Assembly: GCA_949289845.1 (NCBI GenBank)
Contig: CASEPN010000002.1
Coordinates: 124,001-188,000, forward strand
From: an uncultured Bacillota bacterium
GTDB taxonomy: Bacteria > Bacillota_I > Bacilli_A > RFN20 > CAG-826
Direction: 5' to 3'
DNA length: 64,000 nt
Shown here: piece after piece, positions 1 to 11,898 of the stretch
Layout of the letters: each line of letters opens with the position of its first letter
Numbering within the stretch: the stretch's first letter is position 1
Made by a program: the position numbers and the translations under genes
Notes under the pieces: generated by a model
The model's input: the letters and a program-made list of their open reading frames with translations, nothing else
Told to the model about the DNA's origin: nothing
The model's database searches: none

Positions 1-1
1 G

Positions 2-421
2 GACGCCCCGGCGATCGCCCTCCTCGAGAAAGAGGTGATGAAGACCCCGTGGCCGCTCGAGGTGTTCGAGTCGGACCTTGGGGAAGATTCCCCGTGGGTC
101 TTCCTTGTCGCGGAGGAGGAAGGCGAGCTCCTAGGCTACCTCGACTACATGGTGACCTTCGATAGCTCGACGATCGCCTCCCTCGCCGTCCGGAAGGACG
201 CCCAGAGGAAGGGGGTCGCCACCCTTCTCCTCGACCGGATGGAGGAGGAACTCCGGAAGGAAGAGGAGGCGGTCCTCACCTCCACCCTCGAGGTCCGGGC
301 CTCCAACGAGCCTGCCAAGGCGCTTTATCGGAAGAGGGGCTACCTCTTCGTCTGCCGGAAGAAGGGCTACTACGAGGACGGGGAGGACGCCGAGTACTAC
401 GTGAAGGGGTTGATCTCATGA
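2..421 (+). CDS. rimI: Ribosomal protein alanine N-acetyltransferase RimI, 5' end outside window
   Basis: GNAT-family acetyltransferase that would acetylate the N-terminal alanine of ribosomal protein S18 (family role). The reading frame is open from base 2, and the residues before the first in-window ATG (DAPAIALLEKEV) match the RimI N-terminal region, so that ATG at 35 is internal and the true start lies left of the window. The acetyl-CoA loop is seen as VRKDAQRKGVATLLL, and the C-terminal half has the usual LEVRASNEPAKALYRKRGY signature. The stop overlaps the tsaD start by ATGA. In Firmicutes rimI commonly lies beside the tsaB/tsaD t6A genes, which supports the call. Confidence 0.88.
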   Translation, partial: DAPAIALLEKEVMKTPWPLEVFESDLGEDSPWVFLVAEEEGELLGYLDYMVTFDSSTIASLAVRKDAQRKGVATLLLDRMEEELRKEEEAVLTSTLEVRASNEPAKALYRKRGYLFVCRKKGYYEDGEDAEYYVKGLIS

Positions 422-1431
422 GCAAGATCCTTGCGATAGAAAGCAGCTGCGACGAGACAGCGGTCGCCATCCTCGCCGAGGGGAAGCTTCTGGCCAACGT
501 CATCTCCTCCCAGGTGGACGTCCATCGGAAGTACGGAGGAGTGATGCCGGAAGTGGCCTCCAGGCTCCATGCGGAGAACATCGCCGTCTGCCTCAAGGAG
601 GCCTACGAGAAAAGCGGCCTTTCCGCGAGGGACATGGACGCGGTCGCGGTGACGCGGGGACCGGGCCTCATCGGATGCCTCCATGTAGGTCTCCAGGCAG
701 CGAAGACGCTCGCCCTCGCTCACGATCTTCCCCTTATTCCAGTTCATCATCTTGCGGGGCACATATACGCGAACGAGTACGTCGGGAAGTTGGAATTCCC
801 TCTCCTCGCCGTCGTTGTCTCCGGCGGGAACACGGAGCTCGTCCTCATGGACGCGCCCATGTCCTTCCAAGTCATCGGGGAGACGAAGGACGACGCGGTC
901 GGGGAGTGCTACGACAAGGTCGCGAGGATCCTCGGGCTTCCCTATCCGGGAGGTCTTCCCATCGACCAGCACGCTCAGAAAGGGAAGCATACCTACGACA
1001 TCAGTGAGCCTCTCAAAGGGCAGAAAGGCTATGACTTCTCCTATTCCGGTCTCAAGACCGCGGTGAGCAACCTCGTGAACAATCTCAGGATGAAGGGCGA
1101 GGAGATCCGGCTCGACGACATGTGCCGCTCCTTCCAGGACGTCGCGACGGGAATGATCGTCGACCGGGCGAAAAGGGCGGCCCGCGAGTTCGGGGTGCGC
1201 CAGGTCGTCCTTGCCGGAGGGGTGAGCGCGAACAGCGACCTTCGGAGAAGGATGGAAGAGGAAATCCGCGGGGAGGGGATCGACCTCATTATCCCGCCTC
1301 TCTGGTGCACGACGGATAACGCGGCGATGATCGCGAAGGTGGCGGAGCATCTTTACGAGGAAAGGCTGTTCGCTCCACTCTCCGTCGCCGTCGATCCGAA
1401 CTGGCGAATCGACAAGTTTAGGGAATTCTAG
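418..1431 (+). CDS. tsaD: tRNA N6-threonylcarbamoyladenosine transferase TsaD
   Basis: Catalytic subunit that transfers threonylcarbamoyl to A37 of ANN-decoding tRNAs, working with TsaB and TsaE (established for the family). It is 337 aa, the usual length. The N-terminus ILAIESSCDETAVA is the ASKHA nucleotide-binding start. The metal-binding HxxxH is visible as H111-LAG-H115 in VHHLAGHIYA, followed by VVVSGGNTELVL. The later GGVSANSDLR block and C-terminal CTTDNAAMIA complete the fold. Translation is probably coupled to rimI through the ATGA overlap. A hairpin terminator follows directly. Confidence 0.97.
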   Translation: MSKILAIESSCDETAVAILAEGKLLANVISSQVDVHRKYGGVMPEVASRLHAENIAVCLKEAYEKSGLSARDMDAVAVTRGPGLIGCLHVGLQAAKTLALAHDLPLIPVHHLAGHIYANEYVGKLEFPLLAVVVSGGNTELVLMDAPMSFQVIGETKDDAVGECYDKVARILGLPYPGGLPIDQHAQKGKHTYDISEPLKGQKGYDFSYSGLKTAVSNLVNNLRMKGEEIRLDDMCRSFQDVATGMIVDRAKRAAREFGVRQVVLAGGVSANSDLRRRMEEEIRGEGIDLIIPPLWCTTDNAAMIAKVAEHLYEERLFAPLSVAVDPNWRIDKFREF

Positions 1432-1432
1432 G

Positions 1433-1460
1433 AAAAACGCCGCAGGATTGCGGCGCTTTT
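1433..1460. terminator. Bidirectional Rho-independent terminator
   Basis: A 7-bp stem CGCCGCA / TGCGGCG (1438-1444 with 1449-1455) closes a GGAT loop. Five A precede it and four T follow, so it can end transcription of tsaD from the left and of the lipoprotein gene from the right. Confidence 0.8.
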
Positions 1461-1470
1461 CACATATCAA

Positions 1471-2136
1471 TTACTCCAGGCTGATGTGGAGGGCGTGGAG
1501 GTAGATGGCTCTTCCGGCCTCCGGGTCCGGCGTCAGCTCGAAGCGGTATCCTGTCTCTTCGAGGGTCCATGTGCAGACGCAGACTTTCTTCTCGAAGATT
1601 CCGTATTCCTCGTTCGTGTAGGAGGGGATGGATTCCTTGCTTTCGCTCGCCTCGATGGAACCCTCTCCGCCCTTGCCTGACGCGGAGAGGAGGAGATGTC
1701 CCATCCCTACCCATTCGTTGGAATCGTCCTCCTGGACAAGGACGACCTTGTTGAACGCGTGGTCGCTTTCCAGACGGATGTAGGAGTCTTCCTTCTTGAT
1801 CTGGATTGTGCCGGCGTCATCGCCTCCGCCCTGCATGATGTTCCGGTAGGCAAGAGTCGCTCCGTCGACCTCCAGGGTGCTTGCCTCAGGGTAGGAGCCG
1901 GCGTTCGGGGCGGGGCAATCCTCCGGAAGAAAGAGGACGTCCGCGCTTTCGACCGGAGTGTCGTCAACGGACGAGGAGGACGAGGGATCTTCGAGGAGCG
2001 AGGAACTCTCGCTCTTAATGGGCTCAGAGGAGGAGCCCGAGGCGTCCTGGCTGGCGCTTACAGTGCTCGAGGATGTCTCTGGGGTGCAGCCCGCGAGGGC
2101 GAGGAGGAGGGCGGGGATGATGAACAGCCTTCTCAT
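1471..2136 (-). CDS. Predicted lipoprotein of unknown function
   Basis: Secreted lipid-anchored protein of 221 aa. The N-terminus MRRLFIIPALLLALAGC is a lipoprotein signal peptide with the lipobox LAGC, so Cys17 would be the modified residue. Residues about 20-60 are a Ser/Glu-rich linker (SSSTVSASQDASGSSSEP and similar) typical of a flexible spacer. The remaining ~150 residues look like a compact beta-rich extracellular domain that I do not recognise. It is transcribed alone, away from asnS, from a TAGACT box that leaves essentially no 5' leader, and it converges on tsaD at the shared terminator. Confidence 0.8.
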   Translation of the reverse strand: MRRLFIIPALLLALAGCTPETSSSTVSASQDASGSSSEPIKSESSSLLEDPSSSSSVDDTPVESADVLFLPEDCPAPNAGSYPEASTLEVDGATLAYRNIMQGGGDDAGTIQIKKEDSYIRLESDHAFNKVVLVQEDDSNEWVGMGHLLLSASGKGGEGSIEASESKESIPSYTNEEYGIFEKKVCVCTWTLEETGYRFELTPDPEAGRAIYLHALHISLE

Positions 2137-2148
2137 GCGGGCAGTCTA
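2137..2148 (-). promoter_or_regulatory. -10 box TAGACT of lipoprotein gene, leaderless spacing
   Basis: On the minus strand TAGACT (2148 to 2143) is followed by 6 nt and the ATG at 2136. No Shine-Dalgarno fits between them, so the mRNA probably starts at or just before the start codon. Confidence 0.55.
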
Positions 2149-2245
2149 TGCCTTCCCCTCCAGGACTTCATCCCTTCCAAGGCTTTCGATAAGCATTTGC
2201 CTCCCTCTTCCGGCGCCTTCCCTTGTCTTTCCGTCGCGCGCGCCT

Positions 2246-2268
2246 TATAACCACGGGGCAAAGTGAGG
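2246..2268 (+). promoter_or_regulatory. asnS promoter -10 and ribosome binding site
   Basis: TATAAC at 2246-2251 gives a transcript start about 2258. GAGG at 2265-2268 lies 7 nt before the ATG. This is a conventional short leader, in contrast to the leaderless neighbour genes. Confidence 0.5.
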
Positions 2269-2275
2269 TAATCGC

Positions 2276-3655
2276 ATGGAACGAACGGTCACCGTAGGCT
2301 CGCTCATCGCCCTTTACCGGGCGGAAGGGATCGAACCCGTCCTGAATCTTGGGGACGTGGTCATTTCCGGGTGGGTGCGCACCAACCGTCCGAGCGGCCA
2401 ACTGGCCTTCCTCGAACTCCATGACGGCACCCATTTCCTTTCCCTCCAGCTCGTCTACACGAAGGAGAACCAGGGCTTCGACATGATGAGCCGCCTCAAG
2501 ACCGGCGCGGCGATCGTCGCGCACGGGACATTGAGGGCTTCCCCGAGCGACAAGCAGCCCTTCGAGCTCGCGGTGAAGTCGATCGAGCTCGTCGGGGATG
2601 TCGCCGAGGACTACCCCCTCCAGAAGAAGAGGGCGTCCTTCGAGTTCCTTAGGGAGCAGGCCTACCTACGTCCAAGGGCGAACACCTTCCAGGCCGTCTA
2701 CCGCGTGAGGAGCGTCCTCGCCCACGCCATCCATTCCTTCTTCCAGGAAAGGGGCTTCGTCTACGTCCACACCCCCATCATCACCGGGAACGACGCCGAA
2801 GGCGCGGGCCAGCTCTTCCGCGTCGCTACGGAAGGGAAGGATCCGTTCACCGACTTCTTCGGAAAGGAGGCCCATCTCACCGTCTCGGGCCAGCTCCACG
2901 GGGAGGCCTTCGCTCTCGCCTTCAAGGACATCTATACCTTCGGGCCCACCTTCCGCGCGGAGCATAGCAACACGCCCCGCCACGCCTCGGAATTCTGGAT
3001 GATCGAGCCGGAGATGGCCTTCTGCGACCTCAAGGGGGACATGGAGATCATCGAAGCGTCCTTGAAGCACGCGATCAAGACCGTCCTCGAGAAGTGCCCG
3101 GACGAGATCGCCTTCTTCGACAAGTTCATCGCCCAGGGGCTCAAGGAAAAGCTCGAGCACGTCCTGAACTCCCCGTTCCGCCACATGACCTACACGGAAG
3201 CGATCGCGGCGCTTGAGAAAGCCGTGAAGGAAGGCGTTTCCTTCGAGAACAAGGACATCTTCTGGGGAATGGACCTCCAGAGCGAGCATGAGCGCTACCT
3301 TTGCGAGAAGATCGCCCTCGGCCCTCTCTTCCTCACCGACTACCCGAAGGAGATCAAGGCCTTCTACATGAAGGAGAACCCGGACGGGAAGACCGTCGCC
3401 GCGGTGGACCTCCTCGTCCCCGGGGAAGGGGAGCTCGTCGGGGGATCCCAGAGGGAGGACAACCCGGAGAAGCTCAAGGCGAAGATGGGGAGCCTCAAGG
3501 ACATGGACTGGTACTGGAACCTCCGCCGGTACGGGGGCTGCCCGCACGCCGGCTTCGGAATCGGCTTCGACCGGCTCCTCATGTACGTCACCGGGATGCA
3601 GAACATCCGCGACGTCCAGCTCTTCCCCCGCACGAGCAACGCCTTAAAATATTGA
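2276..3655 (+). CDS. asnS: Asparaginyl-tRNA synthetase
   Basis: Class IIb aminoacyl-tRNA synthetase that charges tRNA-Asn with asparagine. It is 459 aa, normal for bacterial AsnRS. An N-terminal OB-fold anticodon domain (residues about 20-110, VVISGWVRTNRPSGQLAF) leads into the catalytic core. Motif 2 is seen as FGPTFRAEHSNTPRH-SEF, and motif 3 as GFGIGFDRLLMYVTG near the C-terminus. The LRPRANTFQAVYRVRS and TPIIT-NDAEGAGQLF segments are characteristic of AsnRS rather than AspRS. With AsnRS present, the GatCAB enzyme encoded at 16-19 kb is probably needed mainly for Gln-tRNA(Gln), although no glutaminyl synthetase can be excluded from this window. Confidence 0.96.
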   Translation: MERTVTVGSLIALYRAEGIEPVLNLGDVVISGWVRTNRPSGQLAFLELHDGTHFLSLQLVYTKENQGFDMMSRLKTGAAIVAHGTLRASPSDKQPFELAVKSIELVGDVAEDYPLQKKRASFEFLREQAYLRPRANTFQAVYRVRSVLAHAIHSFFQERGFVYVHTPIITGNDAEGAGQLFRVATEGKDPFTDFFGKEAHLTVSGQLHGEAFALAFKDIYTFGPTFRAEHSNTPRHASEFWMIEPEMAFCDLKGDMEIIEASLKHAIKTVLEKCPDEIAFFDKFIAQGLKEKLEHVLNSPFRHMTYTEAIAALEKAVKEGVSFENKDIFWGMDLQSEHERYLCEKIALGPLFLTDYPKEIKAFYMKENPDGKTVAAVDLLVPGEGELVGGSQREDNPEKLKAKMGSLKDMDWYWNLRRYGGCPHAGFGIGFDRLLMYVTGMQNIRDVQLFPRTSNALKY

Positions 3656-3659
3656 CGCG

Positions 3660-3815
3660 ATGGAAGAGATGAAGAAGCGCATGCTCACCGACGAGGAAAT
3701 CGGGGAGCTCAAGAGGAAGACCATCTCCAACAAGAGGATCTACTGGGCCATCTGGGCGCTGAACGTCGTCGTCGCCTGCCTTATCGTCTTCGAAATCGTC
3801 GATATGTTCCTATGA
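3660..3815 (+). CDS. Small single-span membrane protein (51 aa)
   Basis: A short reading frame starting 4 nt after the asnS stop. It encodes a charged N-terminus (MEEMKKRMLTDEEIGELKRK) and one hydrophobic helix (about residues 28-50, YWAIWALNVVVACLIVFEIV). The stop lies 6 nt inside the convergent gene at 3810-4499. The close spacing to asnS, the clean amphipathic-then-hydrophobic design and GC-ending codons argue for a real gene translated with asnS. I do not recognise a family. Confidence 0.55.
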   Translation: MEEMKKRMLTDEEIGELKRKTISNKRIYWAIWALNVVVACLIVFEIVDMFL

Positions 3816-4499
3816 GGGGTTCTTCCCTTCGTCAGCAGGATCGGCGGCCTTCCCGAGGGAGGCCGCTTTTTCTTCGTTATAGAAGTTGAAGCCCTCGAGG
3901 GACTTCCCGTAGACGCTATGGACCCGGCGGTGGAGGAGCAGGAGCCTTGCGATCCACGCCTGGACGCTCAGGGCGAAGAGGACGATGGAGGCGGTCCAAA
4001 GGGGCACGAGGATATAGGAGGCCCAGTACTCGTTGACCCAGTGCGGGCTGGATTCGAGAGGAGGCCATCCGGAAAGGAGGGTCAGCCCCCAGAAGTTGCT
4101 CCAGCAGGAGGGGTCGTCCCAGTCCCAGGTCCAGAAGAGGGTGCTGAAGTGGCCGAGGAAGTCCTCGTGCCAGTTCCCGGTCGCGCCGGCATAGGAGACA
4201 TAGAGGATGATGCTGACGAGCAGCACCGCGAGAGCGGGGAGCGCCGACTTGAAGAACACGCGGCCGTTCTTGATCCTTCCGTAGCGGAGCAGCTGCTTCG
4301 GGTTGTCGATGACCCGGTGGATGACCGCGTCGTGGAGCTCGTCGTCCATCTTCTTGCCCATCGCGCTCGTCGTCGCGCGGATCGCCATTCCCAGGAGCCC
4401 GAGGAGAAGGAAGATGACCACGAGGAAGACGATCGCGATGATCAGGAGGTGACGGTCGCTATCGCCGCCAAGGATCGCGAGGAAAGGAACCCTATTCAT
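3810..4499 (-). CDS. Polytopic membrane protein of unknown function
   Basis: A 229-aa protein with about four predicted membrane segments: residues about 18-42 (LLIIAIVFLVVIFLLLGLLGMAI), 87-105, 167-190, and a weaker one rich in Trp around 122-150. A basic cytoplasmic loop lies between the first two. The acidic C-terminus (ADPADEGKNPS) is short. No motif I recognise. Its start overlaps the stop of the gene at 4492-5040 by 8 bp, so the two are translationally coupled and probably act together. The 3' end overlaps the small ORF after asnS by 6 bp. Confidence 0.7.
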   Translation of the reverse strand: MNRVPFLAILGGDSDRHLLIIAIVFLVVIFLLLGLLGMAIRATTSAMGKKMDDELHDAVIHRVIDNPKQLLRYGRIKNGRVFFKSALPALAVLLVSIILYVSYAGATGNWHEDFLGHFSTLFWTWDWDDPSCWSNFWGLTLLSGWPPLESSPHWVNEYWASYILVPLWTASIVLFALSVQAWIARLLLLHRRVHSVYGKSLEGFNFYNEEKAASLGKAADPADEGKNPS

Positions 4500-5040
4500 C
4501 TTCGTCCACTCCTATCTCATCCGATCCGGCGACACCTTCCTTGCTTTCCTCAATGGGAGCAACAGGTTCCGAGGGGCTGGCCTCCCGCTGGCCCTCAGCG
4601 GGGAGAGGAGCGGCCTGGTCTTGTGTAGGTGCCTGCGGGATTTCTGGAATTGGAAGGGGGTTCTGCGGATTTATCTGCGGCTGCCCTATCGGGGTAAAGC
4701 CCGGGGGAGGCATGTATCCCGGTGGCATCTGGTAGAAGTTCTGCTGGACGTAGACGTTCTGCGGCTGGGGGGCCGGGGCAGGCTTTTCCTGACTTTCCTC
4801 TTCGGGCTTCTTGGGGCGGTTCGCCTCCCTCCTCGCCTCGAGGATCTCCCTCACCCTCTTGTCTTCCTCCAGTTCCTCGAACCCAGGGTAGCCCTTGAAG
4901 AAGCGGACGAGGAATACGCCGGCCTGGTAGAACCAATACCCAAGGAGATAGACGCCGGCCAAGGCAAGGACGAGGAGAAGGATGGGCAGGAGGAAGACGT
5001 AGACGAGCCCCATCCCGAAGTTTTTCAAGAACTTGCCCAT
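4492..5040 (-). CDS. Membrane-anchored protein with proline-rich tail
   Basis: A 182-aa protein. Residues about 10-50 form one long or two short hydrophobic helices (VYVFLLPILLLVLALAGVYLLGYWFYQAGVFLV). A charged region EELEEDKRVREILEARREANRPKKPEEE follows, then a Pro/Gln/Met-rich tail (MPPGYMPPPGFTPIGQ-QINPQNPLPIPE) and an acidic end. The tail is low complexity and probably disordered, perhaps a binding platform. It is the upstream partner of the coupled pair with 3810-4499. A TAGAAT box 6 nt before the ATG overlaps the stop codon of the preceding gene. Confidence 0.7.
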   Translation of the reverse strand: MGKFLKNFGMGLVYVFLLPILLLVLALAGVYLLGYWFYQAGVFLVRFFKGYPGFEELEEDKRVREILEARREANRPKKPEEESQEKPAPAPQPQNVYVQQNFYQMPPGYMPPPGFTPIGQPQINPQNPLPIPEIPQAPTQDQAAPLPAEGQREASPSEPVAPIEESKEGVAGSDEIGVDEDE

Positions 5041-5052
5041 GGGGATATTCTA
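5041..5052 (-). promoter_or_regulatory. -10 box TAGAAT inside the stop codon of the upstream gene
   Basis: Minus-strand TAGAAT (5052 to 5047) contains the TAG stop of the 5050-5946 gene and lies 6 nt before the ATG at 5040. This is a leaderless-type spacing. Confidence 0.5.
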
Positions 5053-5946
5053 GCCTTCCTTGCCCTTCCTTCGGAGATAGAAGGCGGGAACGAGCGTCCC
5101 CAGGGATATCGCGAGGGGCAATAGCCCGGCGGCTAGCCCTCCCGCGACGGGGTCCTTGAAGAGGGGGGATAGGAGGGCGACCCCATAGATCGAAAGAAGG
5201 AGGAGCGCTCCTTCCAAGGCGAACGCCCACGCCTTATGGATGTCCCGGTACGCCGTGTGGGAGAAGGCCGCCATGAGGAGAGCGGCCCCGAGAAAGACGT
5301 AGCCTGCCTCTTTCGACGCCCACGCCAACCCGGTCGCAAGCGCCCCGAAGGCCATTCCGAGGAAGGGATATCCCAGGGAGAAGGCGAGAGGATCCCCTTC
5401 CGGACGTTCGATCCGCGGGGCGATGAGCTCGAAGAAGAGAAGCGAAAGCCCCATCGAGGAGGCTCCGAACAGGAAAAGGACAAGGGGGGCGAAGGCGCGG
5501 GCCGCCTCGCTTCCCCCAAGTCCAAGGAGGAGAAGGATGTCTTCAACGGGAGAGCGGCCCGCCAATGCCCATAGGACAAGGACGGAAAGGTAGATGGAGC
5601 CCAGGTAGACGAAGGCGCCAAGGAGCAAAGGGAAGCCGACGGGGACGCCTTTCTTCCTGAGGAAGCCCGAGAGAAGCCCGCCGAGGATGCCGGGGACGCT
5701 ATAGAAGAAGAAGCCCGCGAGGTCGAAGAAGCTGAAGAGAAGGGCGGTCATGCATAGCGAGAGGCCGGCCAGGGGAAGCGCCTTTCCCGGCACCTTCATT
5801 CCGAGGATCGCGCATAGGAAGGGGATGGCGAGGAGGGCGAGGATCTGGCAGGGAAGGAAAAGGGCCCCCAGGAGGGAGAGGGTCCCCACGAGGGATGCCC
5901 CTACCCCAAGGAGGGCGATCGTCCTGGCCTTCCCTTTCTCCTTCAT
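5050..5946 (-). CDS. Polytopic membrane protein, possibly DUF2232/S-component-like
   Basis: A 298-aa very hydrophobic protein with about nine membrane helices spread over its length, Gly/Leu/Ala-rich, and short basic loops (FLRKKGVPVGF, FELIAPRIERPEG). The overall look resembles YybS/DUF2232 or ECF transporter substrate-binding proteins, but I see no decisive motif, so the family is a guess. It begins with MKEKGKARTIALLGVGAS and ends in a basic tail YLRRKGKEG. It is the first gene of a minus-strand run of three membrane proteins and has its own TAGACT box 8 nt before the ATG. Confidence 0.65.
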   Translation of the reverse strand: MKEKGKARTIALLGVGASLVGTLSLLGALFLPCQILALLAIPFLCAILGMKVPGKALPLAGLSLCMTALLFSFFDLAGFFFYSVPGILGGLLSGFLRKKGVPVGFPLLLGAFVYLGSIYLSVLVLWALAGRSPVEDILLLLGLGGSEAARAFAPLVLFLFGASSMGLSLLFFELIAPRIERPEGDPLAFSLGYPFLGMAFGALATGLAWASKEAGYVFLGAALLMAAFSHTAYRDIHKAWAFALEGALLLLSIYGVALLSPLFKDPVAGGLAAGLLPLAISLGTLVPAFYLRRKGKEG

Positions 5947-5960
5947 GATGAGGAAGTCTA
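5947..5960 (-). promoter_or_regulatory. -10 box TAGACT, leaderless spacing
   Basis: Minus-strand TAGACT (5960 to 5955) is followed by 8 nt and the ATG at 5946. No Shine-Dalgarno is seen. Confidence 0.5.
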
Positions 5961-6046
5961 AGGCAAGAGGCTTCCCGAGAGGGGTTCGCTTCGCAATTTC
6001 CTTCTCAAAGAGAAGGGTCCTCGTGGCAGGACTTCCCTTTGGGCAC

Positions 6047-6060
6047 TATCCTTGTCGGGC
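6047..6060 (+). promoter_or_regulatory. -10 box TATCCT of pcrA, leaderless spacing
   Basis: TATCCT at 6047-6052 is followed by 8 nt and the ATG at 6061. The alternative TTG start at 6052 falls inside the box, which favours the ATG as the true start. Confidence 0.45.
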
Positions 6061-10346
<4,286 letters not shown>

Positions 10347-10347
10347 G

Positions 10348-11889
10348 ATGAAGGAGAAGGCGATTCGGCTTTTCAGCACGGACTCGGGAAGGACCCTGGC
10401 CGCCATCTTCCTGAGCCTCATCGTCGCTTTCCTTCTCAACCTCTTCGCAAGCTTTTCCCTTTCCCCTCTCTACCCTATGGTGGGGATTTCCTCCCAGACA
10501 TACGACAACGAGTTCTTTCTTCTCGAGGCGACCCTTCTCCTCGGAGGAAGGGTTCCTTACGTGGACTTCTACGATCACAAGGGGACGTTCCATGTGTATT
10601 TGGCCGCGCTTGGGCTTCTTATCGGGGGAAGGGCCGGCTTGTTCCTTATCGAGGTGATCGCCTGTGCGATCGCTATCTTCTTCCTCTACCGGAGCGTATC
10701 CCTTCTCTTCCCCGACCGTCCTCGAATCTGGAACTTCCTTCTCGTCGCTTCCTTTTCCTTCGCCGGAAGGTTCCTCGTCCTGAATGGCGGCGGTCACGAG
10801 GGGGAGTGGATCGAGCCGTGGGTTTCTGTCTCGCTTTATTTCTTGCTCCGGGCGGAGATGAACGAGGAAAGGTGGAGCGGCCTTCTTTCGATGCTTCTTG
10901 CCGGGGTAGCCGCGGGGCTTTCCCTCATGTCCCGTCCCTTGGACGCTTTGGCGCCTTTCTCCCTATGCTTCCTCCGTCTCCTGTTCTTCCTGAAGGACAA
11001 GCACAAGGCCGGTAGGCTTCTTTTGGATGCGGGGTTCGCCCTTCTTGGCTTGGCCCCTCCTCTCGTCTTGTTCCTTTCCCTTGCCGCAGGAGGGGGATAT
11101 CTCGATGAGATGATGGGGGCCGTTCTTAACGGGAATGTCGGGTATATCGGAAGCATCGGGACGGATAACAACCCTTTGCCGCTGTTTCTCTTCAATTTCC
11201 TCGGGATGCTTGCCGCCTCAGCAATCTACCTGTTGATTGGCTTCATGTATCGTAGGCGTGCCCAAGGCAATGACCCCGCGGTCTCCCTTCTTTCCTTTGC
11301 CGGCGCCTTGTTCCTTCTCCTCCTCTCGCCTCTTATGCGGTACACCCACTATCTTTGGGCCGCCTTCCCTCTCTTCATTCCTCCGCTGACGGACCTTCCC
11401 ATCCGTTGGGGTGCAAAGGGAGAAAAGAGTTGGAGGATCGCCATCGTATCTCTCGCCGGGCTGGGCTTCTCGCTTTCCTCCGTCCTGAACCCCTCGCTTT
11501 ATTGGACAGGAGTCGGAGCCTACGGTCTCTCCATCCAGAAGTCGGAGGAGTATCTCCATGATATGTCGCTCATCCCGGAAGAGGCCTACCGGGGCGGCAA
11601 GGTCTACGTGCTGGACGTCCACTCTTCCTTATATCTCATCAGGGACGACTTCCTTGCTCCGGATTGCCCTTACCTTCATTTCCAAAGCTGGTGGTCATCC
11701 TTCTCGGGGGAGATCCATGAGGATGTCGAAAGCTACCTCCTTGGTCCCGATCGACCGGAATACATTCTCCTAAGCGAGAAAGAGGAAACCTTCCGTTATT
11801 TCGGGGAGGCCCTCAAGGACTACCATCCTTATAAGGTGCAAGAAACGAGGAACGACGACTTCCTCATCTATTCTCTGGTCGGGGAATAA
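10348..11889 (+). CDS. GT-C type membrane glycosyltransferase
   Basis: A 513-aa polytopic protein with about eleven membrane helices. After the first helix the large extracytoplasmic loop holds YDNEFFLLEATLLLGGRVPYVDFYDHKGTFHVYLAALG. The conserved DE/DHKG pattern is typical of PMT/ArnT-like lipid-phosphosugar glycosyltransferases, where the acidic residue is catalytic. The C-terminal ~120 residues form a soluble extracytoplasmic domain without helices. It would move a sugar from a polyprenyl-phosphate carrier to a surface acceptor; donor and acceptor are not evident. It starts 1 nt after the ligA stop, so it may be co-transcribed with the repair genes, though functionally it fits the polysaccharide genes further right. 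Confidence 0.72.
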   Translation: MKEKAIRLFSTDSGRTLAAIFLSLIVAFLLNLFASFSLSPLYPMVGISSQTYDNEFFLLEATLLLGGRVPYVDFYDHKGTFHVYLAALGLLIGGRAGLFLIEVIACAIAIFFLYRSVSLLFPDRPRIWNFLLVASFSFAGRFLVLNGGGHEGEWIEPWVSVSLYFLLRAEMNEERWSGLLSMLLAGVAAGLSLMSRPLDALAPFSLCFLRLLFFLKDKHKAGRLLLDAGFALLGLAPPLVLFLSLAAGGGYLDEMMGAVLNGNVGYIGSIGTDNNPLPLFLFNFLGMLAASAIYLLIGFMYRRRAQGNDPAVSLLSFAGALFLLLLSPLMRYTHYLWAAFPLFIPPLTDLPIRWGAKGEKSWRIAIVSLAGLGFSLSSVLNPSLYWTGVGAYGLSIQKSEEYLHDMSLIPEEAYRGGKVYVLDVHSSLYLIRDDFLAPDCPYLHFQSWWSSFSGEIHEDVESYLLGPDRPEYILLSEKEETFRYFGEALKDYHPYKVQETRNDDFLIYSLVGE

Positions 11890-11898
11890 GCCCGTAAA

